Below, in pieces: positions 21,503 to 32,137 of a stretch of DNA of 64,000 bases. How positions within the stretch are numbered: the first letter of the stretch is position 1; each line of letters starts with the position of its first letter. Source of the DNA: Thauera sp. K11 (GTDB lineage: Bacteria; Pseudomonadota; Gammaproteobacteria; Burkholderiales; Rhodocyclaceae); contig NZ_CP023439.1 in assembly GCF_002354895.1 (NCBI RefSeq), positions 4,836,001-4,900,000 on the forward strand. Reading direction: 5' to 3'. Below the pieces are notes generated by a model, which was given only the letters and a program-made list of their open reading frames with translations, ran no database searches and had not been told where the DNA came from. The position numbers and the translations under genes were made by a program.

Positions 21503-22819
21503 ATGATCCGTTCGCTCCGTTACGTGTGGGTCAGTGCCGTCGTGGCGCTGACCCTGCTGATGTTCCTGTCGCTGCCCGTGCTCGTCGCCGCCGGCGTGGC
21601 GTGGGGCGCGGCCGTCTTCATCGTCGGCCTGATCGCCCTTTCCGCGCACGATCGCTACCAGCTTCACCGGCTGCTGGCATGGACGCGCGAGCCGATGGGC
21701 ACGCCCCTGCCCACTGCACGCGGCTACTGGGGGCGGGCCTTCGCCGAGTTCGAGCGGCGTTCGCGGCAATCGTACGAGGTCAGGGATCGCCTCACGCATG
21801 CGCTCGGGCGCTTCCAGAGCGCCAGCCAGGCGATGCCCGACGGCGTGCTGTACCTTTCCGGGGCCGGCACCATCGAGTGGCTCAACGTCAGGGCGGAGCA
21901 GCATTTCGGCCTCGACCGCGCGCACGACCTCGGTGCCCCGATGACGCACCTCGTCCGCAATCCCGAGTTCGTGCGCTATCTGCAGTCGCGCCATTACGGC
22001 GAGCCGCTCGTGATGCATGCCGGGCGCGGCGCCGGTCTGACCCTGCAGGTGCAGGTGATTCCGTTCGGCGAGGACCAGTATCTGGTGCTGTCGCGCGACA
22101 TTTCCCAGCTCGAGCGGCTGGAAACGATGCGCCGCGATTTCGTCGCCAACGTGTCGCACGAGCTGCGCACGCCGCTGACCGTCATCGACGGTTTCCTGGA
22201 GACCCTGTCGGACGGCCTCGACGATTTCGACCACGACGAGGTCCACCGCTACCTGGTGCTCGCCCACGAGCAGTCCGGCCGCATGCGCCGCCTCATCGAC
22301 GACCTGCTGACGCTGTCGGTGCTCGAGACCGGCGCGCCGGCGCCGGTGGAAGAGGGAGTGGATGTCGCCGACCTGATGCACGAGGTGCACAAGGAGACCG
22401 AACTGCTGTCGGGTGGCCGGCATACCGTCACGATGAAGCTCGAAGGCGGAGGGGTACTGCATGGCAGTCGCAAGGAGCTGCACAGCGCGGTCGCCAACCT
22501 GACGAGCAACGCGGTGCGCTACACGCCCACCGGCGGCCACGTCGAGATCGGCTGGCGGCGCCGTGCGGACGGCGGGGGCGAGTTCTGGGTCCAGGATGAC
22601 GGCATCGGCATCGAAGCCGGGCACATCCCGCGCCTGACCGAGCGTTTCTACCGCGTGGACCGCGGGCGCTCGCGCGAGACCGGCGGTACCGGCCTGGGGC
22701 TGGCCATCGTCAAGCACATCCTGACGCGGCACCAGGCCGAGATGGGTGTCCAAAGCCGGCCCGGCGCCGGCAGCCGCTTCACGGTGCGCTTCCCGCCCGC
22801 GCGCATCACTCAGGACTGA
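21503..22819 (+). CDS. phoR: Phosphate regulon sensor histidine kinase PhoR
   Basis: A 438-residue kinase. Two N-terminal hydrophobic helices are followed by a PAS domain (QAMPDGVLYLSGAGTIEWLN), the dimerisation/phosphoacceptor region VANVSHELRTPLTVIDGF and a HATPase domain with the N box (AVANLTSNAVRYTP), DDGIGIEAGHI, FYRVDRGRSRETGGTGLGL. There is no large periplasmic loop, as in other PhoR proteins. Its 3' end overlaps the convergent gene at 22806 by 14 bases. Confidence 0.94.
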   Translation: MIRSLRYVWVSAVVALTLLMFLSLPVLVAAGVAWGAAVFIVGLIALSAHDRYQLHRLLAWTREPMGTPLPTARGYWGRAFAEFERRSRQSYEVRDRLTHALGRFQSASQAMPDGVLYLSGAGTIEWLNVRAEQHFGLDRAHDLGAPMTHLVRNPEFVRYLQSRHYGEPLVMHAGRGAGLTLQVQVIPFGEDQYLVLSRDISQLERLETMRRDFVANVSHELRTPLTVIDGFLETLSDGLDDFDHDEVHRYLVLAHEQSGRMRRLIDDLLTLSVLETGAPAPVEEGVDVADLMHEVHKETELLSGGRHTVTMKLEGGGVLHGSRKELHSAVANLTSNAVRYTPTGGHVEIGWRRRADGGGEFWVQDDGIGIEAGHIPRLTERFYRVDRGRSRETGGTGLGLAIVKHILTRHQAEMGVQSRPGAGSRFTVRFPPARITQD

Positions 22820-24419
22820 TCGCCGCCGGCTCGAAGCAGACCTGGTCGAAGTTGGCGCCGCGCAGCATGAGCTTCGTCAGGCGCATGCGGCGCGGGGCAC
22901 CGTCGTCCTCGCGGATGTCGATCTCGCGGCCGCGCTGATACCACGGGCCGGGCAGGATCAGCGAAGCCTCGGTCTTCAGCGCCGGGTTGGCGGGCAGCGC
23001 AAAGCCCTGCTGGAACGCCGGCAGGCGGCCCTGCGTGACGACGGGCCGCACCGCGGCCATGCGCGGCATGCCCGACAGCAGATGCACGCCGGCCTCCAGC
23101 CGCCCGTCGTTCCTGAACATCAACCAACTGATCTGGCCCAGCAGCATGTGTTCGCTGTCGTGCGGACGCACGCCGACGAGCTGGTGGTGCCCGACGCGTT
23201 CCGCTCCCGGCGTCTGTTCGACGCGGAATCCGCCCACCGACTGGTCCAGCAGCTTCCAGGGCTCGCAGGCCAGCCCGAGGCGCTCCGCCTCGCGTTGCCG
23301 ATCGTGGAAAGCGGATATCGATGGCGGATCGGCGCGCGGCACACGCTCGCCGAAGGTGAGCAGCGAGATGTCCTCGCGCACGTTGCCGCGCGGCCTTTCG
23401 AACCGCGGCTGCTCGAATACCATGCCGCCGACGCCGAAGCCGATCGCCAGCCAGTCGCCGGTGAGCGCCACGTTGCCTTCGGCGGCGCGGCGCGGAAAGC
23501 GGCGCCCGGAGGAGGACAGGCCCCAGGGACGGTACAGCGACAGCAGCAGGCGCGCGCCGGCATCGCGCGAGCAGTCTTCGCCGAGGCCCAGCGAGGCCGG
23601 CTTCACGCCTTGCTTGAACTGCGCCAGCACGCCCCGGATCTGGCTTGCCAGCGCGCTGCCGTCGAAGCGGATGAGGCTGCTGGTGCGCGGCAGCAGGCCG
23701 ATCGGGCCCAGTCCGCGGTCGCCGCCGAGATCCACCGCATAGACGTTGGCCTTCTGGTTGTCGAGGTCGGTGGTGAGGCTGCAGTAGGGGGCGAAGCGCT
23801 GCGCCCAGCGCAAGATCCAGTTCAGTTCGCGTTCGTCGCGGCCATAGGGATTGGCGAGGTCGACCAGCAGCACGGAGACGTAGGCTTCGCGCGTGCTTTG
23901 CGCCTTCCATACTTCGTTGAGGGGGTCCGCGACGCGGATGCCCTCCATGTTCGCCTGCACGGCTGCGGCATAGCACTCGTGGATCTCGGCCCAGCAGCCC
24001 CGCGGTACTTCCTGGTGGGCGCGGAAGTACTCGAGCACGACCATGCCCGCGCAGTAGAGGCGCCGCTGCGCCAGCAGCGCGCGCTGGTCGTCCAGCGTGC
24101 CCTGCCCGGCGTCGTCGCGGGAGATCTGGGCGTAGGAGCGGGCCAGGTTTTTCCACAGGCTCACGACGCGCACCAGCGTCGGATGGTCCGCGCTGCCCGG
24201 CGCGAGGGGGTGCGCGGCGTAGCGCCTGGCCATCTCGGTCTGGGTGAACACCAGCAGGTCGCGCGCGGCCTCCAGCAGTTCGAGATGCTGGTTGGGCGCC
24301 GGCATCGCCTCGAGCAGGTCTGCGGTCATCTCGCTCAGCGTCGCATGCGTGGCCACGACGTCGGTCGGGTGGAGGTGCCGCAGCAGGTTCAGGCAGTCGG
24401 CCGGATTGCGGAAATTCAT
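22806..24419 (-). CDS. Uncharacterised 537-residue protein downstream of phoR
   Basis: I do not recognise a specific function. The protein has a helical N-terminal half (from RNPADCLNLLRHLHPTDVVA to about residue 300, with RYAAHPLAPGSADHPTLVRVVSLWKNL) and a C-terminal part that looks beta-rich (from about 330, including ISLLTFGERVPRADPP, LLGQISWLMF, ASLILPGPWYQRGREIDI). No signal peptide or membrane segment is seen, so it is probably cytoplasmic. The ATG at 24419 has GGAA just upstream; an ATG at 24437 would add 6 residues. It overlaps phoR convergently and may be cotranscribed with the HIT gene 43 bases upstream. Confidence 0.7.
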   Translation of the reverse strand: MNFRNPADCLNLLRHLHPTDVVATHATLSEMTADLLEAMPAPNQHLELLEAARDLLVFTQTEMARRYAAHPLAPGSADHPTLVRVVSLWKNLARSYAQISRDDAGQGTLDDQRALLAQRRLYCAGMVVLEYFRAHQEVPRGCWAEIHECYAAAVQANMEGIRVADPLNEVWKAQSTREAYVSVLLVDLANPYGRDERELNWILRWAQRFAPYCSLTTDLDNQKANVYAVDLGGDRGLGPIGLLPRTSSLIRFDGSALASQIRGVLAQFKQGVKPASLGLGEDCSRDAGARLLLSLYRPWGLSSSGRRFPRRAAEGNVALTGDWLAIGFGVGGMVFEQPRFERPRGNVREDISLLTFGERVPRADPPSISAFHDRQREAERLGLACEPWKLLDQSVGGFRVEQTPGAERVGHHQLVGVRPHDSEHMLLGQISWLMFRNDGRLEAGVHLLSGMPRMAAVRPVVTQGRLPAFQQGFALPANPALKTEASLILPGPWYQRGREIDIREDDGAPRRMRLTKLMLRGANFDQVCFEPAAISPE

Positions 24420-24462
24420 GTCGGTTCCGTTGGGCATGCGTGCCGGGTGATCGGCCGGGGCT

Positions 24463-24888
24463 TCAGCCGCGCGCCAGCGCGGAGGCGATGACCCGGGCGA
24501 GCGTCTCCGCCGGGGGCGAGGCGTGCGCCACGCCCTCGCGCTGCGGCGCGCCCCAGGTCGGTTCGGGGAAGTGGCGGTCGTCGCAAAAGCGCGGAATGAC
24601 GTGCCAGTGCAGGTGCGGCACCATGTTGCCGAAGCTTGCCAGGTTGATCTTGTCCGGCTGCATCAGCTCGCGCAGCGCCCGTTCGGTGGCGAACACCACG
24701 TCCATCAGGTGGCGCCGCGCTTCGGGTTCGAGTTCGGTCATCTCCGCCACGTGCCGCTTCCAGATCACGCGGCAGAAGCCCGGGTAGGCCGGCTCGCCGG
24801 CGCGGATCACCCGGCAGTGCTCGTCCTCGTACAGCACGATCTCGGGGCTCCCGGCGCGGGACGGTGCGGCACACAGCGGACAATCCAT
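24463..24888 (-). CDS. HIT-family hydrolase
   Basis: A 141-residue histidine-triad protein. The nucleotide-hydrolase motif is intact in HLHWHVIPR, and the N-terminal CPLC may bind zinc with later residues. HIT enzymes hydrolyse nucleoside phosphoramidates or dinucleotides; the exact substrate is not readable. The ATG at 24888 begins MDCPLCAAP. It lies between a glutamine amidotransferase gene (74 bases upstream) and the uncharacterised gene at 22806, all on the minus strand. Confidence 0.88.
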   Translation of the reverse strand: MDCPLCAAPSRAGSPEIVLYEDEHCRVIRAGEPAYPGFCRVIWKRHVAEMTELEPEARRHLMDVVFATERALRELMQPDKINLASFGNMVPHLHWHVIPRFCDDRHFPEPTWGAPQREGVAHASPPAETLARVIASALARG

Positions 24889-24962
24889 GGACGGGCTCGC
24901 AACGGACGAAGGACGATCGGGACATAACTCTAGCGTGCCCGCGGCGCATGCTGGCGGAACAT

Positions 24963-25787
24963 TTACGCACAACGCTGCGGATCGGCGGCGGCCGGGGCGG
25001 CGATGGTGGCGGTCTCGCCCAGCGCCTCGGGTTCGCCGTCGTGGAAGGCGAGCAGCGTGCCCGGCGGGATCTGCCGCCAGGTCTCGTTGTCGGTCAGCGG
25101 GGTGGTGACGATGATGGCGACGCGGTCGGTGGGCGAGGTCACCTCGCTGAAATCCACCGACACGTCCTCGTCGGCCAGGTGCGCCACCGGGAAGGGGGCC
25201 TTGCGCACCACGTAGCAGAGCCGCGACGAGCAATGCGCGAACAGGCGCTCGCCGTCGGACAGCAGGAAGTTGAATTCGCCGTGGCCGCCGATGAGGGTCG
25301 CCAGCTCGCGCAGCGCGCCGTGCAGCGCCGCGGGCGGCGGCGGGCCGTCGGGGAAGCGCCGCGCCAGCGTGTCGAGGATGTGGCAGAAGGCGCGTTCGGA
25401 ATCGGTGCCGCCCACCGGCAGGAAGCGGTCCGACGGCGCCGGGTGGTAGTCGGTCAGGTTGCCGTTGTGGGCGAAGATCCAGTATCGCCCCCACAGCTCG
25501 CGCTGGAACGGGTGGGTGTTCTCCAGTCTGACTTCGCCCTGCGTGGCCTTGCGGATGTGGGCGATGACGTTCAGCGAACGGATGGGGTAGCTGCGCACCA
25601 GCTCGGCGACCGGCGACGACGCGCTGGCGCAGGGGTCGAGGAAGACGCGCGCACCGGCGCCCTCGAAGAAGGCGATGCCCCAGCCGTCGCGGTGGTGGTC
25701 GGTGAGCCCGCCGCGGGCGCGAAAACCCGCGAACGAGAAGCAGATGTCGGTCGGCACGTTGCAGTTCATGCCGAGGAGCTGACACAT
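24963..25787 (-). CDS. Class II glutamine amidotransferase (YafJ-like)
   Basis: A 274-residue Ntn-type glutaminase. Cys2 is the nucleophile after removal of Met1 (MCQLLGMNCN), and the family patterns HRDGWGIAFF, HIRKATQGEV and FAHNGNL line the glutamine site. It lacks a partner synthetase domain, as in YafJ-type stand-alone proteins whose acceptor is uncertain. AAGGAGACGAACC precedes the ATG. It is the first gene of the minus-strand trio with the HIT and 22806 genes. Confidence 0.88.
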   Translation of the reverse strand: MCQLLGMNCNVPTDICFSFAGFRARGGLTDHHRDGWGIAFFEGAGARVFLDPCASASSPVAELVRSYPIRSLNVIAHIRKATQGEVRLENTHPFQRELWGRYWIFAHNGNLTDYHPAPSDRFLPVGGTDSERAFCHILDTLARRFPDGPPPPAALHGALRELATLIGGHGEFNFLLSDGERLFAHCSSRLCYVVRKAPFPVAHLADEDVSVDFSEVTSPTDRVAIIVTTPLTDNETWRQIPPGTLLAFHDGEPEALGETATIAAPAAADPQRCA

Positions 25788-25878
25788 CGGTTCGTCTCCT
25801 TCGGAGCGTTGTCCAGGCTCGAATTGTAGCTGCGTGCCGCTGCCTGCTGCGTCGGCCGGGCGGGGTCGGCGGGGCGGC

Positions 25879-26114
25879 GCATGAGTGCTCCGAAGCCGGT
25901 CCGGTGGCGGGGATGCGTTCCGTCGGGCTGCGGAATCTGGGCTCGCTTTGTCCGGGGGTTGGGTGGCCTTCGCCCGTTCGGCGTGTCGCTCGAATCCGGT
26001 CCGGTGGCGGGGGATGCGTTCCGTGGGCTGCGGAACTCGCCCTCGCTGCGCTCGGTGCTCGGACAGTCCTCGCCTGCTCCACGCCTCCCCCGCCATCAGA
26101 CCTGCCGTGTCGCG
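25879..26114. repeat. 236-bp dispersed structured repeat, copy A
   Basis: This fills most of the 368-base gap between the amidotransferase gene and gatB. The same 236-base span recurs at 63713-63948 in the same orientation with about 20 mismatches and no gap by my eye alignment. Each copy contains two partly duplicated segments around CCGGTCCGGTGGCGGGG followed by ATGCGTTCCG. Read on the minus strand, GGTGGCGGG-type arms flank the core GGGCGAGGACTGTCCGAGC (in this copy GAGCAGGCGAGGACTGTCC) and are complementary to one another. A shorter relative is at the 3' end of hoxW. No protein is assigned to it. Confidence 0.8.
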
Positions 26115-26155
26115 ATCCTGGCGGCTGGAAAACCCCGTGCGGTTTGCGTGGCGGG

Positions 26156-27616
26156 TCAGCCGCCCAGCTTCTTACGCAGCAGCTCGTTCACCTGCGCGGG
26201 GTTGGCCTTGCCCTTGCTGGCCTTCATCGCCTGGCCGACCAGCGCGTTGAAGGCTTTCTCCTTGCCGGCGCGGAATTCCTCGACCGATTTCTGGTTGGCC
26301 GCCAGCACCTCGTCGAGGATGGCCTCGATGGCGCCGGTGTCGGTGACCTGCTTCAGGCCCTGTTTGTCGATGATCTCGTCGGCGGTCGCGCCTTCGCCGT
26401 TCCACAACGCGTCGAATACCTTCTTGCCGATGGCGTTGGAGATCGTGCCGTCGGCGATGCGCGCCACCAGGCCGGCGAGCTGCGCGGGCGACACCGGCGA
26501 GGCGACGACGTCGAGCTCGGCCTTGTTCAGGCGCGCGGCGAGGTCGCCCATCACCCAGTTGGCGCAGGGCTTGGCGAGCGCCGCGCCGGCGGCCGACACC
26601 GTGGCCTGGTAGAAGTCGGCGACCTCCTTGGAGGCGGTGAGCGTCGTCGCGTCGTAGGCCGACAGGCCCCATTCGTCCATGAAGCGCGCCTTCATCGCGC
26701 CCGGCAACTCGGGCATCCCGGCCTGCACGCGCGCCTGCCACGCGTCGGAGACCACCAGCGGCAGCAGGTCGGGGTCGGGGAAGTAGCGGTAGTCGTGCGC
26801 GTCTTCCTTGGTGCGCATCATGCGCGTCTCGCCGGTGTCGGGGTCGAACAGCACGGTCGCCTGCACGATGCGGCCGCCGTCCTCGATGGTGCCGATCTGC
26901 CACTGCACCTCGTAGTCGATCGCCTGCTGCAGGAAGCGGAAGGAGTTCAGGTTCTTGATCTCGCGCCGCGTGCCGAACTCGGTTGCGCCCTTCTTGCGCA
27001 CCGACACGTTGGCGTCGCAGCGGAAGGAGCCTTCCTGCATGTTGCCGTCGCAGATGTCGATCCAGCGCACCAGCGCATGCAGCGTGCGGGCGTAGGCCAC
27101 GGCTTCGGCCGACGAGCGCATGTCGGGCTCGGACACGATCTCCAGCAGCGGCGTGCCGGCGCGGTTGAGGTCGATCCCGGTCATGCCGTGGAAGTCCTCG
27201 TGCAGGCTCTTGCCGGCGTCTTCTTCGAGGTGGGCGCGGGTCAGGCGCACGGTCTTCTCGTAGGCCTTGTCGCCATCGCCGACGCGGATCGTGATCTCGC
27301 CGCCCTGCACCACCGGCAGCTCGAACTGGCTGATCTGGTAGCCCTTGGGGAGGTCCGGGTAGAAGTAGTTCTTGCGCGCGAACACGCTGGTGGGGGCGAC
27401 GTGGGCGCCGATCGCCAGGCCGAAGCGGATCGCGCGTTCCACCGCGCCGCGGTTGAGCACCGGCAGCACGCCCGGCAGCGCGATGTCCACCGCGCTCGCC
27501 TGGCGGTTGGGCTCGGCACCGAAGGCGGTGCTGGCGCCGGAAAAGATCTTGCTCGCGGTGTTGAGCTGGGCATGCACTTCCAGCCCGATGACGACTTCCC
27601 AATCGGTTCTGCTCAT
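26156..27616 (-). CDS. gatB: Asp-tRNA(Asn)/Glu-tRNA(Gln) amidotransferase subunit B
   Basis: A 486-residue GatB. The N-terminal cradle domain has [17 protein letters not shown] (the motif for tRNA-bound Glu/Asp kinase activity), then [15 protein letters not shown] and [10 protein letters not shown]. The C-terminal helical and YqeY-like tail domain ends [17 protein letters not shown]. With GatA and GatC it converts misacylated Glu-tRNA(Gln) or Asp-tRNA(Asn) to the correct amide. A small lipoprotein gene is inserted between gatA and gatB. Confidence 0.96.
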   Translation of the reverse strand: MSRTDWEVVIGLEVHAQLNTASKIFSGASTAFGAEPNRQASAVDIALPGVLPVLNRGAVERAIRFGLAIGAHVAPTSVFARKNYFYPDLPKGYQISQFELPVVQGGEITIRVGDGDKAYEKTVRLTRAHLEEDAGKSLHEDFHGMTGIDLNRAGTPLLEIVSEPDMRSSAEAVAYARTLHALVRWIDICDGNMQEGSFRCDANVSVRKKGATEFGTRREIKNLNSFRFLQQAIDYEVQWQIGTIEDGGRIVQATVLFDPDTGETRMMRTKEDAHDYRYFPDPDLLPLVVSDAWQARVQAGMPELPGAMKARFMDEWGLSAYDATTLTASKEVADFYQATVSAAGAALAKPCANWVMGDLAARLNKAELDVVASPVSPAQLAGLVARIADGTISNAIGKKVFDALWNGEGATADEIIDKQGLKQVTDTGAIEAILDEVLAANQKSVEEFRAGKEKAFNALVGQAMKASKGKANPAQVNELLRKKLGG

Positions 27617-27692
27617 GGTCGTTTCCGTTCCTGCCTGCGGGCGCCCGATGGCGTCCGCGCATCAAATTCGGTTTTCCCGCCGTGCCGGACCG

Positions 27693-28178
27693 TCAGTGGC
27701 ACTGGCCGCTGCGCCGATCGACGATGATCGGCCACACGTAGTCGAAGGCGCCGCGCGTGCAGCGGGCGGCGCAGTCGTTGAAGGCGACGGTGACCTGTTC
27801 GCCCTGTTCCCAGATGCTGACGGTGCAGCCGTCGCGCGCCCGAAGCTCGACGTGCGGCGTGCGCCTGACCTGCGCGAACTCGCCGTCGAAGCGGCAACTG
27901 CCGCGCCTGGGTATGTCCACCGAGGCCGAAAACGCCTTCACCTCCGCGTAGCTCACGTCCAGCATCGTGCTGGCGCCGTAGCCGGCTTCGTCCTTGAAGC
28001 GGCAGTCGGCCCGGATGTCGAGCGGGCGGACCGGCATCGGCTTCAGGCGGCCGCCGGCCCCCGGGCGCAGCTCCGGCGAGGCGGACGGCTGCAGCAACGG
28101 CGTGGCGCAGGCCGCTGCGAGCAGGGCTGCCGCAACGGCGCCGAGCGGGCCGGCGTGCCGCACGCGGGCTGCGGTCAT
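27693..28178 (-). CDS. Small predicted lipoprotein between gatA and gatB
   Basis: A 161-residue protein with a signal peptide and lipobox ([11 protein letters not shown]), so probably membrane-anchored lipoprotein. The mature part contains several cysteines (DCRF, SCRF, DGCTV, NDCAARC, GQCH), which could form disulfides in the periplasm. The ATG overlaps the gatA stop by 4 bases (ATGA), so translation is coupled to gatA. I do not recognise the family. It has no evident link to tRNA amidation; its presence inside the gat operon is a curiosity. Confidence 0.75.
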   Translation of the reverse strand: MTAARVRHAGPLGAVAAALLAAACATPLLQPSASPELRPGAGGRLKPMPVRPLDIRADCRFKDEAGYGASTMLDVSYAEVKAFSASVDIPRRGSCRFDGEFAQVRRTPHVELRARDGCTVSIWEQGEQVTVAFNDCAARCTRGAFDYVWPIIVDRRSGQCH

Positions 28179-29650
28179 CGCGCGTACTCCGGCCGGCGAA
28201 GGTGCCAGTCGGTGGCCTGCTGGAAGCGATGGGTGGCGGCCAGCAGCCGGCCCTCGCCGAAGTAGTCGCCCACCAGTTGCAGGCCGACCGGCAGGCCGCC
28301 GGCGTCGAAGCCGCAGGGGTGCGAGATGCCCGGCAGGCCGGCGAGGTTCACCGCGATCGTGTAGATGTCCGACAGGTACATCTGCACCGGGTCGTCGGCC
28401 ATCGCGCCCAGCGTCCACGCGGTGGTGGGCGTGGTCGGGCCGGCGATCACGTCGCATTGCGCCAGCGCGGCCCTGAAGTCCTCCGCGATCAGCCGGCGCA
28501 GGCGCTGCGCCTGCAGGTAGTAGGCATCGTAGTAGCCGTGCGACAGCACGTAGGTGCCGACCAGGATGCGGCGCTTGACCTCCTCGCCGAAGCCTTCCGC
28601 GCGGCTCTTGCTGTACATGTCGGCGAGGTCGGCGTAGTCGGCCGCGCGATGGCCGTAGCGCACGCCGTCGAAGCGGGACAGGTTGCTCGAGCACTCGGCC
28701 GGTGCGATCACGTAGTAGGCGGGGATCGCCAGCTTCGCGTTGGGCAGCGAGACGTCGACGGTGGTCGCGCCCAGCGCGCGGTACTGATCCAGCGCGGCCT
28801 CGACCGCGGCGCGCACGCCGTCGGCCATGCCTTCGGCGAAGAATTCGCGCGGCAGGCCGATGCGTAGGCCCGCGAGCGGCTGCGGGCCGGCGGCGGGCGC
28901 GGCGAGGGCGGCGGCGTAGTCTTCGGGCGCACGCTCCAGGCTGGTGGAGTCGCGCTCGTCGAAGCCGGTCATCGCCGACAGCAGCAGCGCGCAGTCCTCG
29001 GCGCTGGCGCCGAAGGCGCCGCCCTGGTCGAGCGAGGAGGCGTAGGCGATCATGCCGTAGCGGCTCACCAGGCCATAGGTCGGCTTGATGCCGGTGATGC
29101 CGCAGAAGGCCGCGGGCTGGCGCACCGAGCCCCCGGTGTCGGTGCCGGTGGCGATCGGCACCAGGCGCGCGGCCACCGCCGCGGCCGAACCGCCGGACGA
29201 GCCGCCGGGCACGCGGGCCGTGTCCCACGGGTTCTTCACCGGGCCGTAGAAGGAACTCTCGTTCGACGAGCCCATCGCGAACTCGTCCATGTTGGTCTTG
29301 CCCAGGCTCACCGCTCCGGCCGCCTTCAGCAGGCCGACGACGTGGGCGTCGTAGGGGCTGACGAAATTGCCGAGCATCTTCGACGCGCAGGTGGTCAGCA
29401 CGCCTTCGGTGCAGAACACGTCCTTGTGCGCGAGCGGGATGCCGGTGAGCGGGCCGGCGCGGCCGGCAGCGATGCGCGCGTCCGCCGCGCGCGCGGCCTC
29501 GATCGCGCCGTCGCGGTCGACGGTGATGAAGGCGTTCAGTTGCGGGTCGAGCGCAGCGATGCGGTCCAGGAACAGCGTGGCGAGTTCGGCGCTGGAAATC
29601 CGTCCGGCGTCGAGCGCGCGGCGCAGTTCCACGAGGGAGGCATTGATCAT
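28175..29650 (-). CDS. gatA: Asp-tRNA(Asn)/Glu-tRNA(Gln) amidotransferase subunit A
   Basis: A 491-residue amidase-signature protein. The Ser-cisSer-Lys triad is visible: Lys in PLAHKDVFC, and the glycine/serine-rich [14 protein letters not shown] with [13 protein letters not shown]. It releases ammonia from glutamine or asparagine for GatB. The ATG at 29650 ([13 protein letters not shown]) is preferred over an upstream ATG at 29686 on family N-terminus. No clear ribosome binding site precedes it; instead a 17-bp perfect hairpin lies between gatC and this start. Confidence 0.96.
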   Translation of the reverse strand: MINASLVELRRALDAGRISSAELATLFLDRIAALDPQLNAFITVDRDGAIEAARAADARIAAGRAGPLTGIPLAHKDVFCTEGVLTTCASKMLGNFVSPYDAHVVGLLKAAGAVSLGKTNMDEFAMGSSNESSFYGPVKNPWDTARVPGGSSGGSAAAVAARLVPIATGTDTGGSVRQPAAFCGITGIKPTYGLVSRYGMIAYASSLDQGGAFGASAEDCALLLSAMTGFDERDSTSLERAPEDYAAALAAPAAGPQPLAGLRIGLPREFFAEGMADGVRAAVEAALDQYRALGATTVDVSLPNAKLAIPAYYVIAPAECSSNLSRFDGVRYGHRAADYADLADMYSKSRAEGFGEEVKRRILVGTYVLSHGYYDAYYLQAQRLRRLIAEDFRAALAQCDVIAGPTTPTTAWTLGAMADDPVQMYLSDIYTIAVNLAGLPGISHPCGFDAGGLPVGLQLVGDYFGEGRLLAATHRFQQATDWHLRRPEYAR

Positions 29651-29668
29651 GATGTCGGCAGCAGTGGG

Positions 29669-29704
29669 GCGGACGGTCCGGCGCATGTGCGCCGGACCGT
29701 CCGC
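29669..29704. repeat. Perfect 17-bp inverted repeat between gatC and gatA
   Basis: The arms (29669-29685 and 29688-29704) are exact complements separated by TG, giving a very stable GC-rich hairpin in the 61-base gatC-gatA gap. There is no T-tract in either direction, so it is not a standard intrinsic terminator. It may set mRNA processing or relative expression, or be a REP-like element. Confidence 0.75.
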
Positions 29705-29711
29705 ACGGACT

Positions 29712-29999
29712 TCATTCGATGACTTTGGGGACCAGGTAGAGCCCGGCTTCGGTCTGCGGCGCGATCTTCTGGAAGGCGTCGCGGCGGTCGGTCTCGGTGA
29801 CGGCGTCGGGGCGCAGCCGCGCGGCCAGTTCCTGCGGGTGGCTCATCGGCGCCACCCCGGTGGTGTCGACCGCCTGCATCTGTTCGATCAGTTCGAAGAT
29901 GTCGTCGAGCTTGGCGCGGGCGGCTTCGATTCCGGCGTCGGTGAGCGCGATGCGCGCGAGTCGGGCGATGTGCCCGACCTGTTCGTTGGACAGCGACAT
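29712..29999 (-). CDS. gatC: Asp-tRNA(Asn)/Glu-tRNA(Gln) amidotransferase subunit C
   Basis: A 95-residue GatC: N-terminal helices [18 protein letters not shown] and the extended C-terminal part ending [20 protein letters not shown] that wraps between GatA and GatB. It stabilises the complex. First gene of the gat operon, divergent from mreB. Confidence 0.95.
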   Translation of the reverse strand: MSLSNEQVGHIARLARIALTDAGIEAARAKLDDIFELIEQMQAVDTTGVAPMSHPQELAARLRPDAVTETDRRDAFQKIAPQTEAGLYLVPKVIE

Positions 30000-30006
30000 G
30001 AGGTAA

Positions 30007-31191
<1,185 letters not shown>

Positions 31192-31240
31192 CCGCCCGCC
31201 GCCGGCCCTGCCGGCGCCGCGCTGATCCCGGACCCTTCCG

Positions 31241-32134
31241 ATGTCCCTCGTCGGCCACAAGCCGCCCCCGATCTTCCGGCGCGGACCGGCGCCGCTGGTC
31301 CGCCTGCTGCTTTTCGTCAGCGTCTGCCTGGCCATGCTGGTGTCGGACCTGCGCTTCCGCTACCTCGAGGTGTTCCGGCACGCGCTGTCGGTGGTCACCT
31401 ATCCGCTGCAGATGGCGGCGGCCACGCCGGCCGACTTCGTGCGCAACGCGTCGGTGTATTTCGCCACGCTGGTCGAGGTGCAGCGCGACAACGCCGAACT
31501 GCGCCGCCAGCAACTGGGAGCCGGCGAACGTCTGCTGCGCTTCGATCTGCTCGAGCAGGAGAACGCCCATCTGCGCGGCCTGCTCGAGATGTCGCAGCGC
31601 GTGCAGACGCGCAGCGTCGCCGCCGACATCCTGTACAACGCGCCCGATCCGTTCGCCCGCAAGGTGATCCTCGACCGCGGCGCGCAGCAGGGCATCGAGC
31701 CCGGCCTCGCGGTGGTGGACGCCAGCGGCGTGATCGGCCAGGTGACGCGCGTGTTCCCGGTGCAGTCCGAAGTCACGCTGCTGACCGACCGCAACCAGGC
31801 CATCCCGGTGCAGGTCGAACGCAACGGCCTGCGCGGCGTGCTGTTCGGCGCCGGCCAGGGGCGCCTGGAGGTGCGCTTCGTGATCGGTTCCGCCGACATC
31901 CAGCCCGGCGACCGGCTGGTGACCTCGGGCCTGGACGGCGTCTTCGTGCCCGGCCTGCCGGTGGCGGAGGTGGTGTCGGTGGATCGCGATGCCGATGCCT
32001 TCGCCACCATCGTGTGCAAACCGCTCGCGGGGGTGGAGCGCAGTGTGCAGGTGCTGGTGATCGGCCGCGTGCAACTGCCGCCCCCGCCGCCGAAGGCCGA
32101 CCCGCCCGCGGAAAAGAAAGCGAGAGGACGCTGA
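31241..32134 (+). CDS. mreC: Rod-shape-determining protein MreC
   Basis: A 297-residue bitopic protein: a short cytoplasmic N-terminus, one transmembrane helix (RLLLFVSVCLAMLVSDL), a periplasmic coiled coil (EVQRDNAELRRQQLGAGERL, LEQENAHLRGLLEM) and two beta domains (KVILDRGAQQGIEPGLAVVD, GSADIQPGDRLVTSGLDGVF). It links MreB to PBP2/RodA and activates them. The proline-rich tail ends with lysines and an arginine. Confidence 0.95.
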   Translation: MSLVGHKPPPIFRRGPAPLVRLLLFVSVCLAMLVSDLRFRYLEVFRHALSVVTYPLQMAAATPADFVRNASVYFATLVEVQRDNAELRRQQLGAGERLLRFDLLEQENAHLRGLLEMSQRVQTRSVAADILYNAPDPFARKVILDRGAQQGIEPGLAVVDASGVIGQVTRVFPVQSEVTLLTDRNQAIPVQVERNGLRGVLFGAGQGRLEVRFVIGSADIQPGDRLVTSGLDGVFVPGLPVAEVVSVDRDADAFATIVCKPLAGVERSVQVLVIGRVQLPPPPPKADPPAEKKARGR

Positions 32135-32137
32135 TCC

